Below are positions 11,401 through 22,229 of a stretch of 64,000 nucleotides of DNA, in pieces. The stretch is taken from assembly GCA_036345935.2 (NCBI GenBank), contig JADWOT020000004.1, positions 466,658 through 530,657 on the forward strand, given 5' to 3'. Every line of letters starts with the position of its first letter. Within the stretch, counting starts at the first letter, position 1. The stretch comes from Taenia hydatigena (taxonomy: Eukaryota > Platyhelminthes > Cestoda > Cyclophyllidea > Taeniidae). The position numbers and the translations under genes are program-made. The notes under the pieces are model-generated. The model did no database searches. It was not told the origin of the DNA and saw only the letters and a program-made list of their open reading frames with translations.

Positions 11401-12400
11401 GTGGTTGGCAAAGGCAGTAACTGCCTCTCCGTAGGTTTGCTGGATTTGTCGGACACAGGCGAATCCCTTGCAATAAAATCACGTCATCTCCACTGCGGCG
11501 ACCAGTGAGCCAGCCACATGACACTTTTGACACTTCGGTGGCTTACCGACGCTGTCGGACAGCGAATTCGGCTGCGCAGCGTCTTTTGTGCCTACTCGTC
11601 GTTCATTCTGCTTACCAAACAAATGTACTTGCTCGTTGTCTAGCATGGGTAGACAGGTGTGTGTGCTGCTCGCGACTAGGGCAGTTAGACGGTGATCCTT
11701 TGCTTACTCTCGAATCTCAACAAATATATTAGAATGCGTGATGAATTTCTCGCTACTCTCTTCCTTCTACGCGTTCATTACCTCGGAACTAGTAGAAGGA
11801 GGGTAGGCAGAGAGCATTCGTTTTGGTGGTGATATAATGAAGGCGGCGGAGTGCATTCTTTTCCCTCAAAGGCGAATAACAATGGCACTGTAGGATGGAG
11901 CGTGCTCGCCGAACGCTTCCCGCCTAACAATGAGCACTACTTAGTCAAGCATACATATGGCAAACGTGCCGACATAATGCAGTGCCCAGAGGTCCATCCC
12001 ATTGATGAATGATGCGGTGGTCAATCCTCACCACCCCATTTCGTTCATATGACCACCAACAAAGGAGATGGGCACCGATCTGCACTTATTCTACTCGTCG
12101 CAAGGGAGCGACGTTTAAGTGGGTAAAGATGAACCCCAAACCAACCGCACACGTCCGCAGCTGACATGGCAGTTAGAAAGTGCACATGAAGGAGCAGCCC
12201 CACTCAGCCGTCCACAAGTGGGCGAAGTGGGTGCTATCACCATCGTGTGCTCCTGTGAAGATGAGGTGCGACAAACAGTGCTCAGTCTCGATTGTGAGAG
12301 TCAGTTGCTGCAAAAGACATAGAACAGATCTCCTTTCTTAAAGAAGTACCATAAACTGTCTTGACTGTCTTGACCCTAATCAGTTGCACAAGTTATCACT
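8485..12400. other. Region with no assignable gene
   Basis: A 105-codon plus-strand frame (8450-8764) and a 68-codon frame (12119-12322) are open, but neither is flanked by convincing signals. The first shows weak similarity in position, and in a 'gtgcga.at' phrase, to sequence between E and the promoter in other units (about 15900-16080 and 27480-27745). Nothing else recognised. Confidence 0.4.
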
Positions 12401-12469
12401 CGTGAGCACTCACTTAAAGTCAAGAATTACTCATTACTCAGGCAACGAGCTGAATTTTGCGCCTCTGCA

Positions 12470-13342
12470 GGGATGTGACCATGGAGTAGGAGTTGATGTC
12501 TTCAATACGCCTGACTGGAACGACTCCGATGATATTCGTTGAGCGCTCTTTGGCGATAGATGGAACTCCTACAAGTGAGCCATCAGTTGTGAACGGTGGA
12601 GAGGAGCTTGTATAGCAGAGATTGATAGAAGAGGCAGTTGAATTACTGTCGTTGACATGGAAGCCTATCGTATCAGAGGCGTTGATCGTGAGTGTGCTTG
12701 AGCAAGCAAAGGCTTCACAGAAATGGTATGCAATGCCACCGAATGTGATTGATCACATATACTTCCTTTGGATGAGCTCTATGTTAGTATAGGGGCATTG
12801 GCGTAACCAAACTCGGTCGAGCCCATTACTGTCCTTAACAACAAAGTAATTCTACTGGCAGTACCATCCGCAAAAGTTGATGACCTCGGACGATGATTGC
12901 GTAGAAAGAGCTGAAGAAGGGAATGTAAAGTTAAGAACATGGCAGGGCAATTCAAAGACTTGTGATAGCCTCGGTTCTCTGCAAGACGTGAACTGAAACC
13001 CAAAGCGCGTGTATTTTACATTAAAGACTAAAACATGTGGAGCCACAGACGACATTATATTGAAACTGAATTCCCAAAATAAAACATGTGATTTGCAGCA
13101 CCCTGATATTCCAGGTGAGAGGGTATGTAGAGCACAAACGATAAGCATTACTTAATTTGAGAGAGTAAGATTTACCCAAGAACACAACGTGAATAAATAA
13201 AATGGACTATTTGAATGTTCACTAATGGACGGCATAATATCACTATTAGATCTATGGTAGGGTCCGGAAGTAATCTGTCAACAGTGGACACTGGCAGAAG
13301 TACCAGTAAAAGCAGCAGACTTTCTAACGGGAAGAAGTGCAT
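12470..13342 (-). CDS. B1: family B secreted-protein gene, probably degenerate
   Basis: Read on the minus strand, an ATG at 13342 opens a 56-codon frame to a stop at 13172-13174. It begins with a signal-peptide-like run, MHFFPLESLLLLLVLLPVS. The same start region occurs at 63275 (B2) and, without its ATG, near 28090 (B3). The upstream flank and signal exon also resemble family A. In B1 the 40-nt first intron is partly deleted and the remainder reads through in frame. Downstream, 12852-13148 holds a segment matching B2 (shared VKYT.FGFQFT.CRE..LSQ). About 12470-12766 holds a 98-codon open segment (shared STASSINL) repeated in a broken inverted copy at 13830-14160. I cannot join these into one certain frame, so the gene may be dead. 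The product is unrecognised. Confidence 0.4.
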
Positions 13343-13578
13343 GACGAAGAGGCAGACTTCTGCTCCGTCTCCTCAGATGTCGCTGCCTTTTGCATGCGTC
13401 GTCGTTTTACTTGACTGATGGGTGGTGCTAATGCCCAGCTATTTGGGTCTTGGCTGATGGCAATACCTCACAATTCCTACTACATCCACAAAAATAGAAT
13501 GACGTAGGCACAGCTGCATACAATTGTGGATAACTGCCGTTAATGGCAACAGATCATGGGAATCCTTCTGACGACTAA

Positions 13579-13701
13579 GCATTCCTTACTGCCACCCTCA
13601 GTGATGTGCTTCGCGAGACTCTGACCCAACCTGTCGTTGAAGACTTCCTGGTGGACTTTCTTAAATCCTCTTTAATACAGCAAACCGTATTTGATTACTG
13701 A
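13579..13701 (+). pseudogene. E2: conserved coding-like segment E, upstream of and antisense to B1
   Basis: On the plus strand it encodes ...TATLSDVLRETLTQPVVE..., ending in FDY and a stop at 13699-13701. It is the clearest partner of E1. It lies about 240 bp upstream of the B1 start and is transcribed away from it, the same geometry as at 51, 62.8 and 27.4 kb. A stop (TAA, 13574-13576) lies immediately upstream in frame. Confidence 0.45.
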
Positions 13702-13829
13702 GCGTTGCCTTACTTCTCCTCCAGGTGACTAGACATTAGCAACACCGCGTCCGACTCACAGTGCCCATCACCAACCACCTACTAGCACTGCATCCACAAC
13801 ACATCCCTCTACTTCCCCAACCCACCCAC

Positions 13830-14160
13830 TCCTATACCAACGTAGAGATCATCCAAAGGACTCGGTGGCATTGCATACCATTCTGTGAAGCCCTTGCATG
13901 CCCGAGTAGAGTCATGACCAGCACCTCTGGCACAACCGGTTTTCATGTCGACGACAGTGTTTCGACTGCCTCTTCTATCAATCTCCGCTGTGGAAGCTCC
14001 TAACCGCAGCCCATAACTAATGGCTCACTTGCTGGCGTCCCATCTATTGCCAAAGGTCACTCAACGAGTACCACGAAAGTGGTTCCATTCGGATGTCTCG
14101 GAGGCATCTGCTCCTACTCAATGAGCACGTTCTTGCAGAGCGGCACGATTGGGCTTTTGG
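13830..14160 (+). pseudogene. Family B 3' exon, broken inverted copy
   Basis: This segment matches 12470-12780 in reverse complement and 63850-64000 directly. Shared residues include HC.PFCEA.AC (in the plus frame) and STASSINL. An in-frame stop at about 14001-14003 interrupts it where B1 reads on, after which homology continues. Confidence 0.55.
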
Positions 14161-14557
14161 TCTGAATAATGAGTATTGCCCAACTCCATGTGAGTGTTCA
14201 CGAATGATGACTCGTGCATCTGACTAAGACTGCTTTAGCCATGCCGTCATAGTCAAGTAATTTTGGGTATTCCGTTAAAAGAGGAGGTCATTTTAAAGCT
14301 TGCTTTCCAAAAATTTTCGACTACAACAATCACCGTGTTTTTAAACTAGTTAGCTGAAAACGGAACGCCGAAATCATGGACGTAGGCGTCACCGTACACC
14401 GTTGCCGACAGAGCCAGTTCGCCATAACGGGATACGACTGTTTTCACGTGCACAGAAACATTCGATTCCGCTTTCCCGATTCCCACCTTCCGACTACTAA
14501 AGCACGAAAATTATTGCATTGCCTTTTACAGCTGAGGCTTAATGTAGGTGAAGTGTG

Positions 14558-14719
14558 CGTCGCTTCCATGTCAATAGCCTTCTTGCAGAACACGAGGATG
14601 TGGTAGATGCCGAAGGTGGACGTCATTCTCAGCTTTTCTGTTGTGCGGTGTCAGAGGTTCTCCCATCCCTAACACATGTACTTCTTTCGCACCGCTACAA
14701 TTTGTCACAGTCGGTATAG
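14558..14719 (+). pseudogene. Truncated copy of the R1-borne ORF
   Basis: The plus frame keeps HVNSLLAEHEDVVDAEGG, and the same C-terminal HRYNL.QSV plus stop as the ORF at 448-885. A TGA lies just upstream, so the N-terminal part is lost. Confidence 0.55.
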
Positions 14720-14756
14720 ATTAAGATAGGAATCCGTTAAAGTCGAGTCCACCAAT

Positions 14757-14940
14757 CGCTGCCACACATACAGCGTCCATGCAGGCATTGAAGGCATAAT
14801 ATAGGGACGGAATATGAATGTCTGGGAGACAAAGGGATCGAAGGAACTACTGGCATGGTTTGGATGCTAGTTCACTCGGCTAGGGCAGTGTGACCACTGG
14901 AAGTGACCGTAACAGAAAGCGGCAGTCAAACGAACAAAAC
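14757..14940 (-). mobile_element. Old solo-LTR-like element, diverged copy
   Basis: On the minus strand this stretch aligns with the intact elements at 46540 and 46941: the 'ggtcac...ccctagc' region, 'ccatgccag', and a terminal 'ggacgctgta'. It is much more diverged than those copies. A further internal fragment lies at about 310-410 on the plus strand. Confidence 0.5.
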
Positions 14941-15671
14941 ATCACACATTTGACGAGGGGCGAAGACTATGCTAACACTTTGCAAGGCGACGCCTACAAT
15001 GAGTCTGCTACTTGCATCCATGATTGTCTGGTGTCAATGCTCTAATCCTTTGAGGTAGATTAGGAAGCACTCCCAGATGGAATGTGTGCAATTTCGAATC
15101 TAGTCGATGCTAGGATCTCTCCTTAATTCCAATGCCTAATAATCATGCACAAGTGGGTCATGTGAAGTTCAAACATTCTAGGTGATAATGGAGGCCGACG
15201 AGTTGTCTCCTAGACCGCTCTCTCAATAAAGAGCACATTGACAACTCCTCCTATTGCAATCGCTTAGGGCACACCACTACTTGAGATTGCAAAGTAGGCA
15301 AGTTGGGTGTGCACATGCCTACTTGTGCATTTGCGTTTGTTGGGATGAGGTGGGTGGTAAAATATTGAGTGGAGGTAAGGGGTTTGTAAATTGTCGGCGC
15401 CATTGATGTGCTAGAATGCAGCTGGTAGGGCAGAAAATTCGTAATTATTTAAGAATGCTTTCTCGTGCACGCCCACATGCGTGAGCTCCTCAGCATCCAC
15501 AGTTTGTTCTTCAGCGAAGGGGGGTTGGATGATCACAAGGCATAATTCATCAGTTGCATTCGGTTTCTAGCAACGGTGATCTACGCACCTACTCATGTCA
15601 ATGACGGTCACTGAGAATCAGATAGATTGTTGCTAAGTGCTAGTCAGATGGAGGAGAGGAAGGCAACAACA

Positions 15672-15815
15672 TCCTATAGTTGACGATGGTCCGCTTCATT
15701 AAAGAGGAACTGATGGAGTCAATCGGATCAGATAGGTCGGAGCCGCACTAGAAGCATCACCGAGAGTGCCAGTAAGGATAAGCTGGTTATCAAGGGGCCT
15801 TCCTTGATGCATTGT
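15672..15815 (-). pseudogene. E3: degraded segment E upstream of A2
   Basis: The minus frame retains LTGTLGDASSAAPTYLI, recognisably related to the E consensus but altered after TLGDA. It is copied almost exactly at 19036-19179. Confidence 0.35.
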
Positions 15816-16426
15816 TGATTAACGCACTCATCCACAAGTACATGTTACCTGAAAGAGCTGGTGGATAAAGTACAGCTTCAGCAACGCAAAATATCGAGGA
15901 AAGATCAACCTGGGGGCACACTTACGCAGATCATTGCAACAAGTAATTCAACTCAGTGCTGAATTCATTAACCTGCATTGTGCAAGGGAGATGGCACAAG
16001 CCTTGGCGTATTAGGCTGCGTCAAGTGCGAGAAAGATATTGGCTTGACGTTGAAGCACCAATCTCTATCTGCAGTTTCGATTTTTAAATCAAAACTGCGT
16101 CCTTTCATAATGCCACGGTAATGTCACGCAACATGTAAGCACATGTCCGACTGACCTAAACACAATGAAGGCTTTAGTAGAATTCAGTATTTTAATAGAA
16201 TTGTGACTTTTAGGGCGGATATTCGTAGATACACACCTCTGTACATGTCCTAAGTATTACCTCACAGGTGAAAGTAAGTTGGAGTGGATGATGTCTCCCC
16301 TGGTTGTATTTGCAGGAGCACACTATAGTGCTGCCACCCACCTTCACACCTCTGCCATTGCATTGGTGAGGGCGACGGTGTGTAGGTTACGAAGAATTGC
16401 CATTGGCAAAGACTCAACTGGCTGGA

Positions 16427-16433
16427 TATAAAA
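16427..16433 (+). promoter_or_regulatory. TATA box of A2
   Basis: TATAAAA within 'ggctggatataaaagacc', 83 bp before the A2 start codon. The same motif is at 19791 (A3) and as CATAAAA at 51668 (A4); it is missing in A1. Confidence 0.75.
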
Positions 16434-16515
16434 GACCACCCACCACTCCTTCTCACCGACAACACAGACGACATTCTGTGACTTCATACACGAAACAGGT
16501 CGTCACTCCGCTCAC

Positions 16516-17315
16516 ATGCAGCTCTATCAGTTGAAAGGTGCACTGCTTGTCGTGGCACTGCTGTCAGTGTTCGCACTGAATTACGGTGAGTCCAACATCC
16601 CCTGTTGCTGACGATCCTTTTCCAGGCTTCTCCGTCGATTCCCTAATTGACTTGGTAACAGAAGATCTGCTAGACTTTGTGAAGAAAAATGGCAAAGATT
16701 TCTATGTCTTAGCTATTGGAGGTCTCTCCCGCTCTTGCCCCTTTTCCTTGGCAAAGAGTGGGTCCAAAGACACCTCAACCTACACCATCGACATTTGCTT
16801 CGACGTGACTATGTTGGTATTAGCCCCTCCCAGTGGCGTAAGTCTTCCTTCCGCCTTTCAAATACGCAATTCGTGGATGCCACACTTACACATACGCTAG
16901 CACACACCTCCTGCACAGAGTTTTATTTTTAAGAGAGCAACAGTTTATGATTTCTTTGGAAAACGAGCGATATTTTGCCACTTCATCGCACAACATTTTC
17001 TTATTTTAGTTCGCGAAGGCAGTCGTTATTGGCTATGCAGAATTTGATTTTTCGGTGAAGGTGACCACAGGCAAGCATTCTCGGGTTAAAGTGGAATTGA
17101 CTGCTCCGGTTTTTGATAACGCATTTATTTATGTGTCGTTGCTTCCTCTACCATTCTCAGTGCTTAACGGTATGATAAATAACGCCAGCACAAAATGGAT
17201 CCTCGGCGCATTCGGCCTTCCCATACCAGCTTACCTCTTTAAGCATGATATACTCAGCCAAATAAGCCACACATTAGAAAGCCAACTTCAGACATTAATG
17301 AACAAGCATGGCTAG
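16516..17315 (+). CDS. A2: secreted three-exon family A protein, intact
   Basis: Exons: 16516-16585, 16626-16837, 17010-17315. The joined frame is open for 195 residues, with phases consistent across both introns. Exon 1 encodes a signal peptide (MQLYQLKGALLVVALLSVFA) and ends in phase 1; intron 1 is 40 nt. Exon 2 contains VDSLIDLVTEDLLDFVKKNG, then two cysteines (SCPF and DICF) about 25 residues apart. Exon 3 has alternating hydrophobic strands and a C-terminal amphipathic stretch, ILSQISHTLESQLQTL. I do not recognise the family. The layout (helix, two Cys, strands, C-terminal helix) is only loosely reminiscent of small lipid-binding secreted proteins; that is speculation. A TATA box lies upstream and AATAAA lies at 17496. 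Confidence 0.75.
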
Positions 17316-17495
17316 AGCATGTCAGGTTACTTACATCAATCAATCTCTCCTCATCTCCCATGTATCCACTTTTGTCGCCACTTTTCTAACTCTATGGCGA
17401 TGAATGTCCAGTCCTTCAAAAACGCCCCCACCCCACCTCGCTTCCACCGACACTTCATTGCCTCACATACTGCTGGAGGTTGGGCAGTTGTTCCA

Positions 17496-17501
17496 AATAA
17501 A
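17496..17501 (+). terminator. Poly(A) signal of A2
   Basis: AATAAA in 'ttccaaataaactcttcttctcagtg', 181 bp after the A2 stop. The same phrase follows A3 and A4. Confidence 0.65.
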
Positions 17502-18355
17502 CTCTTCTTCTCAGTGCAATGAGTTGTTGAGTGTGTTGTAGGTGCGGCAGTGTAAGCAGGTACGGAAGGTGAGGTCTAGCCAGACTGCTTCTATTTGGGC
17601 CAAGGCGCTGCAGAAGGCTCCAACTGGGTGGCAATGAAGGAAGACATGTGAGATTGCCTTGTGCAGACATATCCCCTTCGTGTCCATTTCACAAATATTC
17701 CGTAAGAAAAAAAACCAAACGGATTACTTCAATGACCAGGTGGTCCTTATTTGTGGGGATAGAGAAGAGGGGCGTGGGTTAACATACTTATAAGCAGAGT
17801 GCAGCAGAGGGACCACGTAAAGAAGTGTGCCTTTGAAGCGAAGCATCTGGAGGTCACAGCCACAGGCGGCTGTTTTGTCTAAGAGGCTGTTGGAAAGGTG
17901 AAATCCAACAGAACAGACTGCAAATGTCCATAAAGCTAATGCGACATCGACTCATTTCATAGCCACGTGAAATTATGTCACACTTTCTAGTGCAGACTTC
18001 TCGCTCCCGCTTTATCTCCTTTTATGCGGCGATATATGGAGGAGTCCCGCTATCGTCCCACTTATACCGACACAGGCACTTACTCTGTGACGCCTCACTG
18101 CTAATCGTTCTCTGCGACAGACAAAGCCGAGAGGTGGAGAGTTCGTCTCTAATTCCAAAACAGATTTATTAAACTCATTTATTTGCATTTTTTGCCTCGA
18201 AATCCCATCCCATGCCTTTGCCTCACTGCCGACATCTTACTCTACGCAACAGCCAAATCTGCCTCCACTCAACCATTAATTTTGGCTGCTCGTAAAGCAA
18301 GCTGTCATGGCATAATCATGAAAGGTCGAGTCAAGAATGCACATGCTGTAGTGTT

Positions 18356-18734
18356 CTGCCAGCATAAGGAGGGTTGGAGCTTACTATAATTACTACAAAG
18401 AGAGTGCAGCAGAAACACAGCGTAGAGAATTGAGCCTTTGAAGTGAAACATCTGAAGGGTCAAAACAATAGATGGCTGTTTAGCCTAAGAAGTTGTCAAG
18501 AAGGTTGCTTATGAGTGAGTGCACTCAGACCATACCGATGAGTGGTGACTTCTCGCCTACACTGAGTGCACTCACTTATGAGATACCGTCTTAACAACTT
18601 GTTGGATTAAACAGCCGCCTATTACTTTGACCCTTCAGAGGTTTCACTTCACAGGCTCAATACTTCAAGCGGTGTTTCTGCTGCACTCCCTTTGTAGTAA
18701 TTATAGTAAGCTCTAACCCTCCTTATGCTGGCAG
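18356..18734. mobile_element. Fold-back element, about 175-bp arms and 31-bp loop
   Basis: The arm 18356-18530 begins 'ctgccagcataaggagggtt'. It is matched in reverse complement by 18562-18734, ending 'ccttatgctggcag'. The inner ends carry the self-palindromic GAGTGCACTC. Arm 1 also resembles the equivalent 3' flank of A3 (about 21405-21560), where there is no second arm, so arm 2 may have been created by an inverted duplication rather than by transposition. Confidence 0.75.
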
Positions 18735-19035
18735 CACACCATAAGACTCCAGAGGGGTTGTTTACTCCAACCTATTTCCAACTGCCCCAATTCTTTTGAT
18801 AGTTCTGAATTTTATTGCGGCTTTCCTTGCTTTCAAGTCAGTGCGACATTACCGCGACATTTGGACTGAACATGATTTTAGTTAGAACTTAAAACTGTAG
18901 GTAGAGTTTGTTGGTCTAACGTGCCGCGGAACAACCTGACCCGTATCAAATGTGATGGCAGTGGGTGACGGCCACTGCGAATCAGATAGATTGTTGCTAA
19001 GTGCTAGTCAGATGGAGGAGAGGAAGGCAACAACG

Positions 19036-19179
19036 TCCTATAGTTGACGATGGTCCGCTTCACTAAAGAGGAATTGATGGGGTCAATCGGATCAGATAGG
19101 TCAGAGCCGCACTAGAAGCATCACCGAGAGTGCCAGTAAGGATAAGCTGGTTATCAAGGGGCCTTCCTTGATGCATTGT
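19036..19179 (-). pseudogene. E4: degraded segment E upstream of A3
   Basis: Near-identical to E3 because it lies in the conserved part of the tandem unit. It is relevant only as a second copy. Confidence 0.35.
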
Positions 19180-19790
19180 TGATTAACGCACTCATCCACA
19201 AGTACATGTTACCTGAAAGAGCTGGTGGATAAAGTACAGCTTCAGCAACGCAAAATATCGAGGAAAGATCAACCTGGGGGCACACTTACGCAGATCATTG
19301 CAACAAGTAATTCAACTCAGTGCTGAATTCATTAACCTGCATTGTGCAAGGGAGATGGCACAAGCCTTGGCGTATTAGGCTGCGTCAAGTGCGAGAAAGA
19401 TATTGGCTTGACGTTGAAGCACCAATCTCTATCTGCAGTTTCGATTTTTAAATCAAAACTGCGTCCTTTCATAATGCCACGGTAATGTCACGCAACATGT
19501 AAGCACATGTCCGACTGACCTAAACACAATGAAGGCTTTAGTAGAATTCAGTATTTTAATAGAATTGTGACTTTTAGGGCGGATATTCGTAGATACACAC
19601 CTCTGTACATGTCCTAAGTATTACCTCACAGGTGAAAGTAAGTTGGAGTGGATGATGTCTCCCCTGGTTGTATTTGCAGGAGCACACTATAGTGCTGCCA
19701 CCCACCTTCACACCTCTGCCATTGCATTGGTGAGGGCGACGGTGTGTAGGTTACGAAGAATTGCCATTGGCAAAGACTCAACTGGCTGGA

Positions 19791-19797
19791 TATAAAA
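19791..19797 (+). promoter_or_regulatory. TATA box of A3
   Basis: TATAAAA in the same context as A2, 83 bp before the start codon. Confidence 0.75.
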
Positions 19798-19879
19798 GAC
19801 CACCCACCACTCCTTCTCACCGACAACACAGACGACATTCTGTGACTTCATACACGAAACAGGTCGTCACTCCTCTCAC

Positions 19880-20611
19880 ATGCAGCTCTATCAGTTGAAA
19901 GGTGCACTGCTTGTCGTGGCACTGCTGTCAGTGTTCGCACTGAATTACGGTGAGTCCAACATCCCCTGTTGCTGACGATCCCTTTCCAGGCTTCTCTGTG
20001 GAATCTCTAATTGATTTGGCAATAAGACCACTGCTACACTACGTGAGGAAAAATGGCAAAGATTTCTATGTCTTAGCTATTGGAGGTCTCTCCCGCTCTT
20101 GCCCCTTTTCCTTGGAAAAGAGCAGATCCAGTGGAAACTCAGTCTACATCATCGGCATTTGCTTCAACGTGACTGAGCTGACATTAGCCCCTCCCAGTGA
20201 CGTGAGTCTTCCTTTTGCACTTCAAATACTTAATTTTGTGGATGCCACATCATCTCTCACCTCCTTCATCAAGACCTAATATAAGGGGGCAATGAAGCGT
20301 TGCATTTTAACAATTGCAATAATTTTACTTTTACTTACTCCGACAATATCATTCACTGACCGTCGATTTGCATATTTTAGATAGCAGAGCGAGTGACTAT
20401 TGGGCATGCAAAGATGAATGCAACTGTGCGAGTGACAATAGGCGCGCGTACCGAAGTTAAACTGAAAATGACGGCACCTGTTTTCAAAAACGCATATGTT
20501 TACTTTTTCGGTTTTCCTATACTAGCTGGTGCCTTTAAAACTGAGATAATGGGTGCTATCAGCAAAGCCTTAGAAGATGTACTTCAAGGACTCGTGGGCA
20601 TTCGTCCCTGA
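19880..20611 (+). CDS. A3: secreted three-exon family A protein, short exon 3
   Basis: Exons: 19880-19949, 19990-20201, 20381-20611; intron 1 is 40 nt. The joined frame is open for 170 residues. The signal peptide and the segment NGKDFYVLAIGGLSRSCPFS are identical to A2, but the flanking parts of exon 2 differ heavily (for example VESLIDLAIRPLLHYVRK against VDSLIDLVTEDLLDFVKK). Exon 3 is 75 nt shorter than in A2: the stretch between the MTAPVF.NA motif and the FP-containing segment is reduced. It ends ISKALEDVLQGLVGIRP. The two exon 2 cysteines are kept. The pattern of identical 5' part and diverged mature protein suggests diversification or gene conversion. Confidence 0.75.
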
Positions 20612-20799
20612 CGCATGCCAAGTTTGACCCACCGTTCAATCTTACCCTTTAATCTCGATTTTCTTATCTTTCCATTCCCACTTTTCCCATCCCCACCACA
20701 ATCGTTGCACTCTCCTAGCCTGGTAATTCCTCCAACTCAATCAGCTTCCACCGACGCTTTAGTGCATGACACAGTACTGGAGGTCGGGTAGTTATTCGA

Positions 20800-20805
20800 A
20801 ATAAA
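20800..20805 (+). terminator. Poly(A) signal of A3
   Basis: AATAAA in 'ttcgaaataaactccgcttcttctcagtg', aligned with the A2 and A4 signals. Confidence 0.65.
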
Positions 20806-22229
20806 CTCCGCTTCTTCTCAGTGAGATGAGTTGTTGATGGTGTGGTGGATGTGTCGGTGTGAGGTGGAAGGTGCTTGAAGTAAGGCCGAGGCACTGTCTT
20901 CACAAACCACATCCTTCCCTCCTGACCACCCTACCGCTTTGACCTGTGAGATTGGGAGATACTCAAATGCGTGAATTGGTCACTTTTGAGCAGCCGTTCC
21001 GCTGTCGACCATTATGTGTCCACTACTCAAACACTCCGTATGATTTCTATACTCTTGCTCGCGTTGCGTTGCTCATCTCGTTACACGTCACGGACAGTTG
21101 GCTTCCGAATACAATTCCAGTAGTTGTAGGGTGGAGGCAGTGCCGTCTCCTGAATTTGCGTGCACTACGTTGAAGTGTGCTCACATCTAGCAGGATTTCG
21201 ATTAGCAAATAAGCGTATGCTGAGGTAGATGGATAAAGTTACATTCGCCAATGTTGGAAGTGCTGCAACACGGTGGTGAGGAGCGACCGATAGTGCGGAC
21301 TAAATCAGCTTGGAATTGTTCACACGCAATATTGGAATGACCTGATGGTTGTTAGTTGGGGACACTGTGATGTAGCCTATAGGCGTGCAGCCTACAAGAG
21401 GAGAGTTGGAGCCCACCACAATTACTACAACCAGAGTGCAGCCTTTGAATTGAAACGTCCGAAGGTCAAAGCGCTAGGCGGCTGTTTTGCCTAATAAGTT
21501 GTTGTGTTAGTTGCTCATAAGCGAGTGCACTCAGACCACACCCATGAGTGATGAGCTCTCGCCTCCGTCCCATCCCCTTTCATGTGGCGCGGTGTGAAGG
21601 GGTCTCACCATTGTCCCACCTGCGCCAACACACGCGTCTTACCTTGTGTCACTTCACTGATAATCCTTCTCTGCAACAAGCAAAACTGAGAGATGGAGGA
21701 ATGGTCTCTAATTCCAAACTAGATTCACCCAACCCACCTACTTGCAACTACTGCGTCAAACTAACATCAACGTGCCTTCCTTTCCCACGATTTCCCCTCC
21801 GATGCCTTTGCTTCACTCCAATCTTGCCTTACCGCCCACGTCTTTCCCTATGCAATTGCCGACTCCATCCTCCACCCAATTACTTCCTGATGACTACTCG
21901 CAGAGCAGGCTGTCATGGCTTATTGGCGGGAAAACTTGAGTCCAAAATAAGCCTCGGCCAACGGAGACAAGTAAGGAAAATTAAGGTCACGTTGGTTGCA
22001 AGAGCAAAGCAAAAGAATATTTGAATGATCCAGTGGTGCTTATCAGTAGACTTAGGAATGGAGCCCAAATATGCTTCATCGACATGAGTGGGTGCGTAGG
22101 TCACTGTAATTAGAAGCCGAATACAAACGTGCAATCATGCCTTATAATCATTCAAAACCTACACAGAAAATGGAACCGCTGATGCTGAGGAGCTCACCCA
22201 AGTTGGCGTGCACAGGAAAGCATTCCCAA

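Larger units (their letters stand above)
14376..15430 (-). repeat. Dispersed repeat R1, copy b
   Basis: Matches the window start (1-890) in reverse complement, including the 'gtaggcaagttgggtgtgc' region near 15295 that also occurs at 28795 and in inverse near 22380. The relic of the 145-codon ORF (14558-14719, plus strand) and an old LTR-like insertion (about 14757-14940) are embedded in it. Confidence 0.7.
15606..18960 (+). repeat. Tandem unit 1 carrying A2
   Basis: This is the first of two tandem units offset by 3364 bp. From about 15610 to 16640 it differs from 18974-20004 at only a handful of positions seen by eye. After the middle of exon 2 the two units diverge strongly. The 3' flank (17400-18350) is a looser match to 20620-21900 and to 52600-53400. 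Confidence 0.85.
18970..22100 (+). repeat. Tandem unit 2 carrying A3
   Basis: Second unit of the tandem pair. It contains E4 (19036-19179), the A3 promoter and gene, and a 3' flank whose 21560-21900 part matches 17985-18230 of unit 1. Confidence 0.8.

Noticed and set aside
16262..16474. 70-codon minus ORF repeated identically at 19626-19838 and similar at 51503-51703
   Set aside because: It overlaps the family A promoter and TATA box on the opposite strand. Its conservation is explained by the recent tandem duplication and promoter conservation.
16516..17315. Assigning family A to a lipid-binding (BPI/PLUNC-type) superfamily
   Set aside because: Only a vague resemblance in segment order; no diagnostic residues that I can point to.
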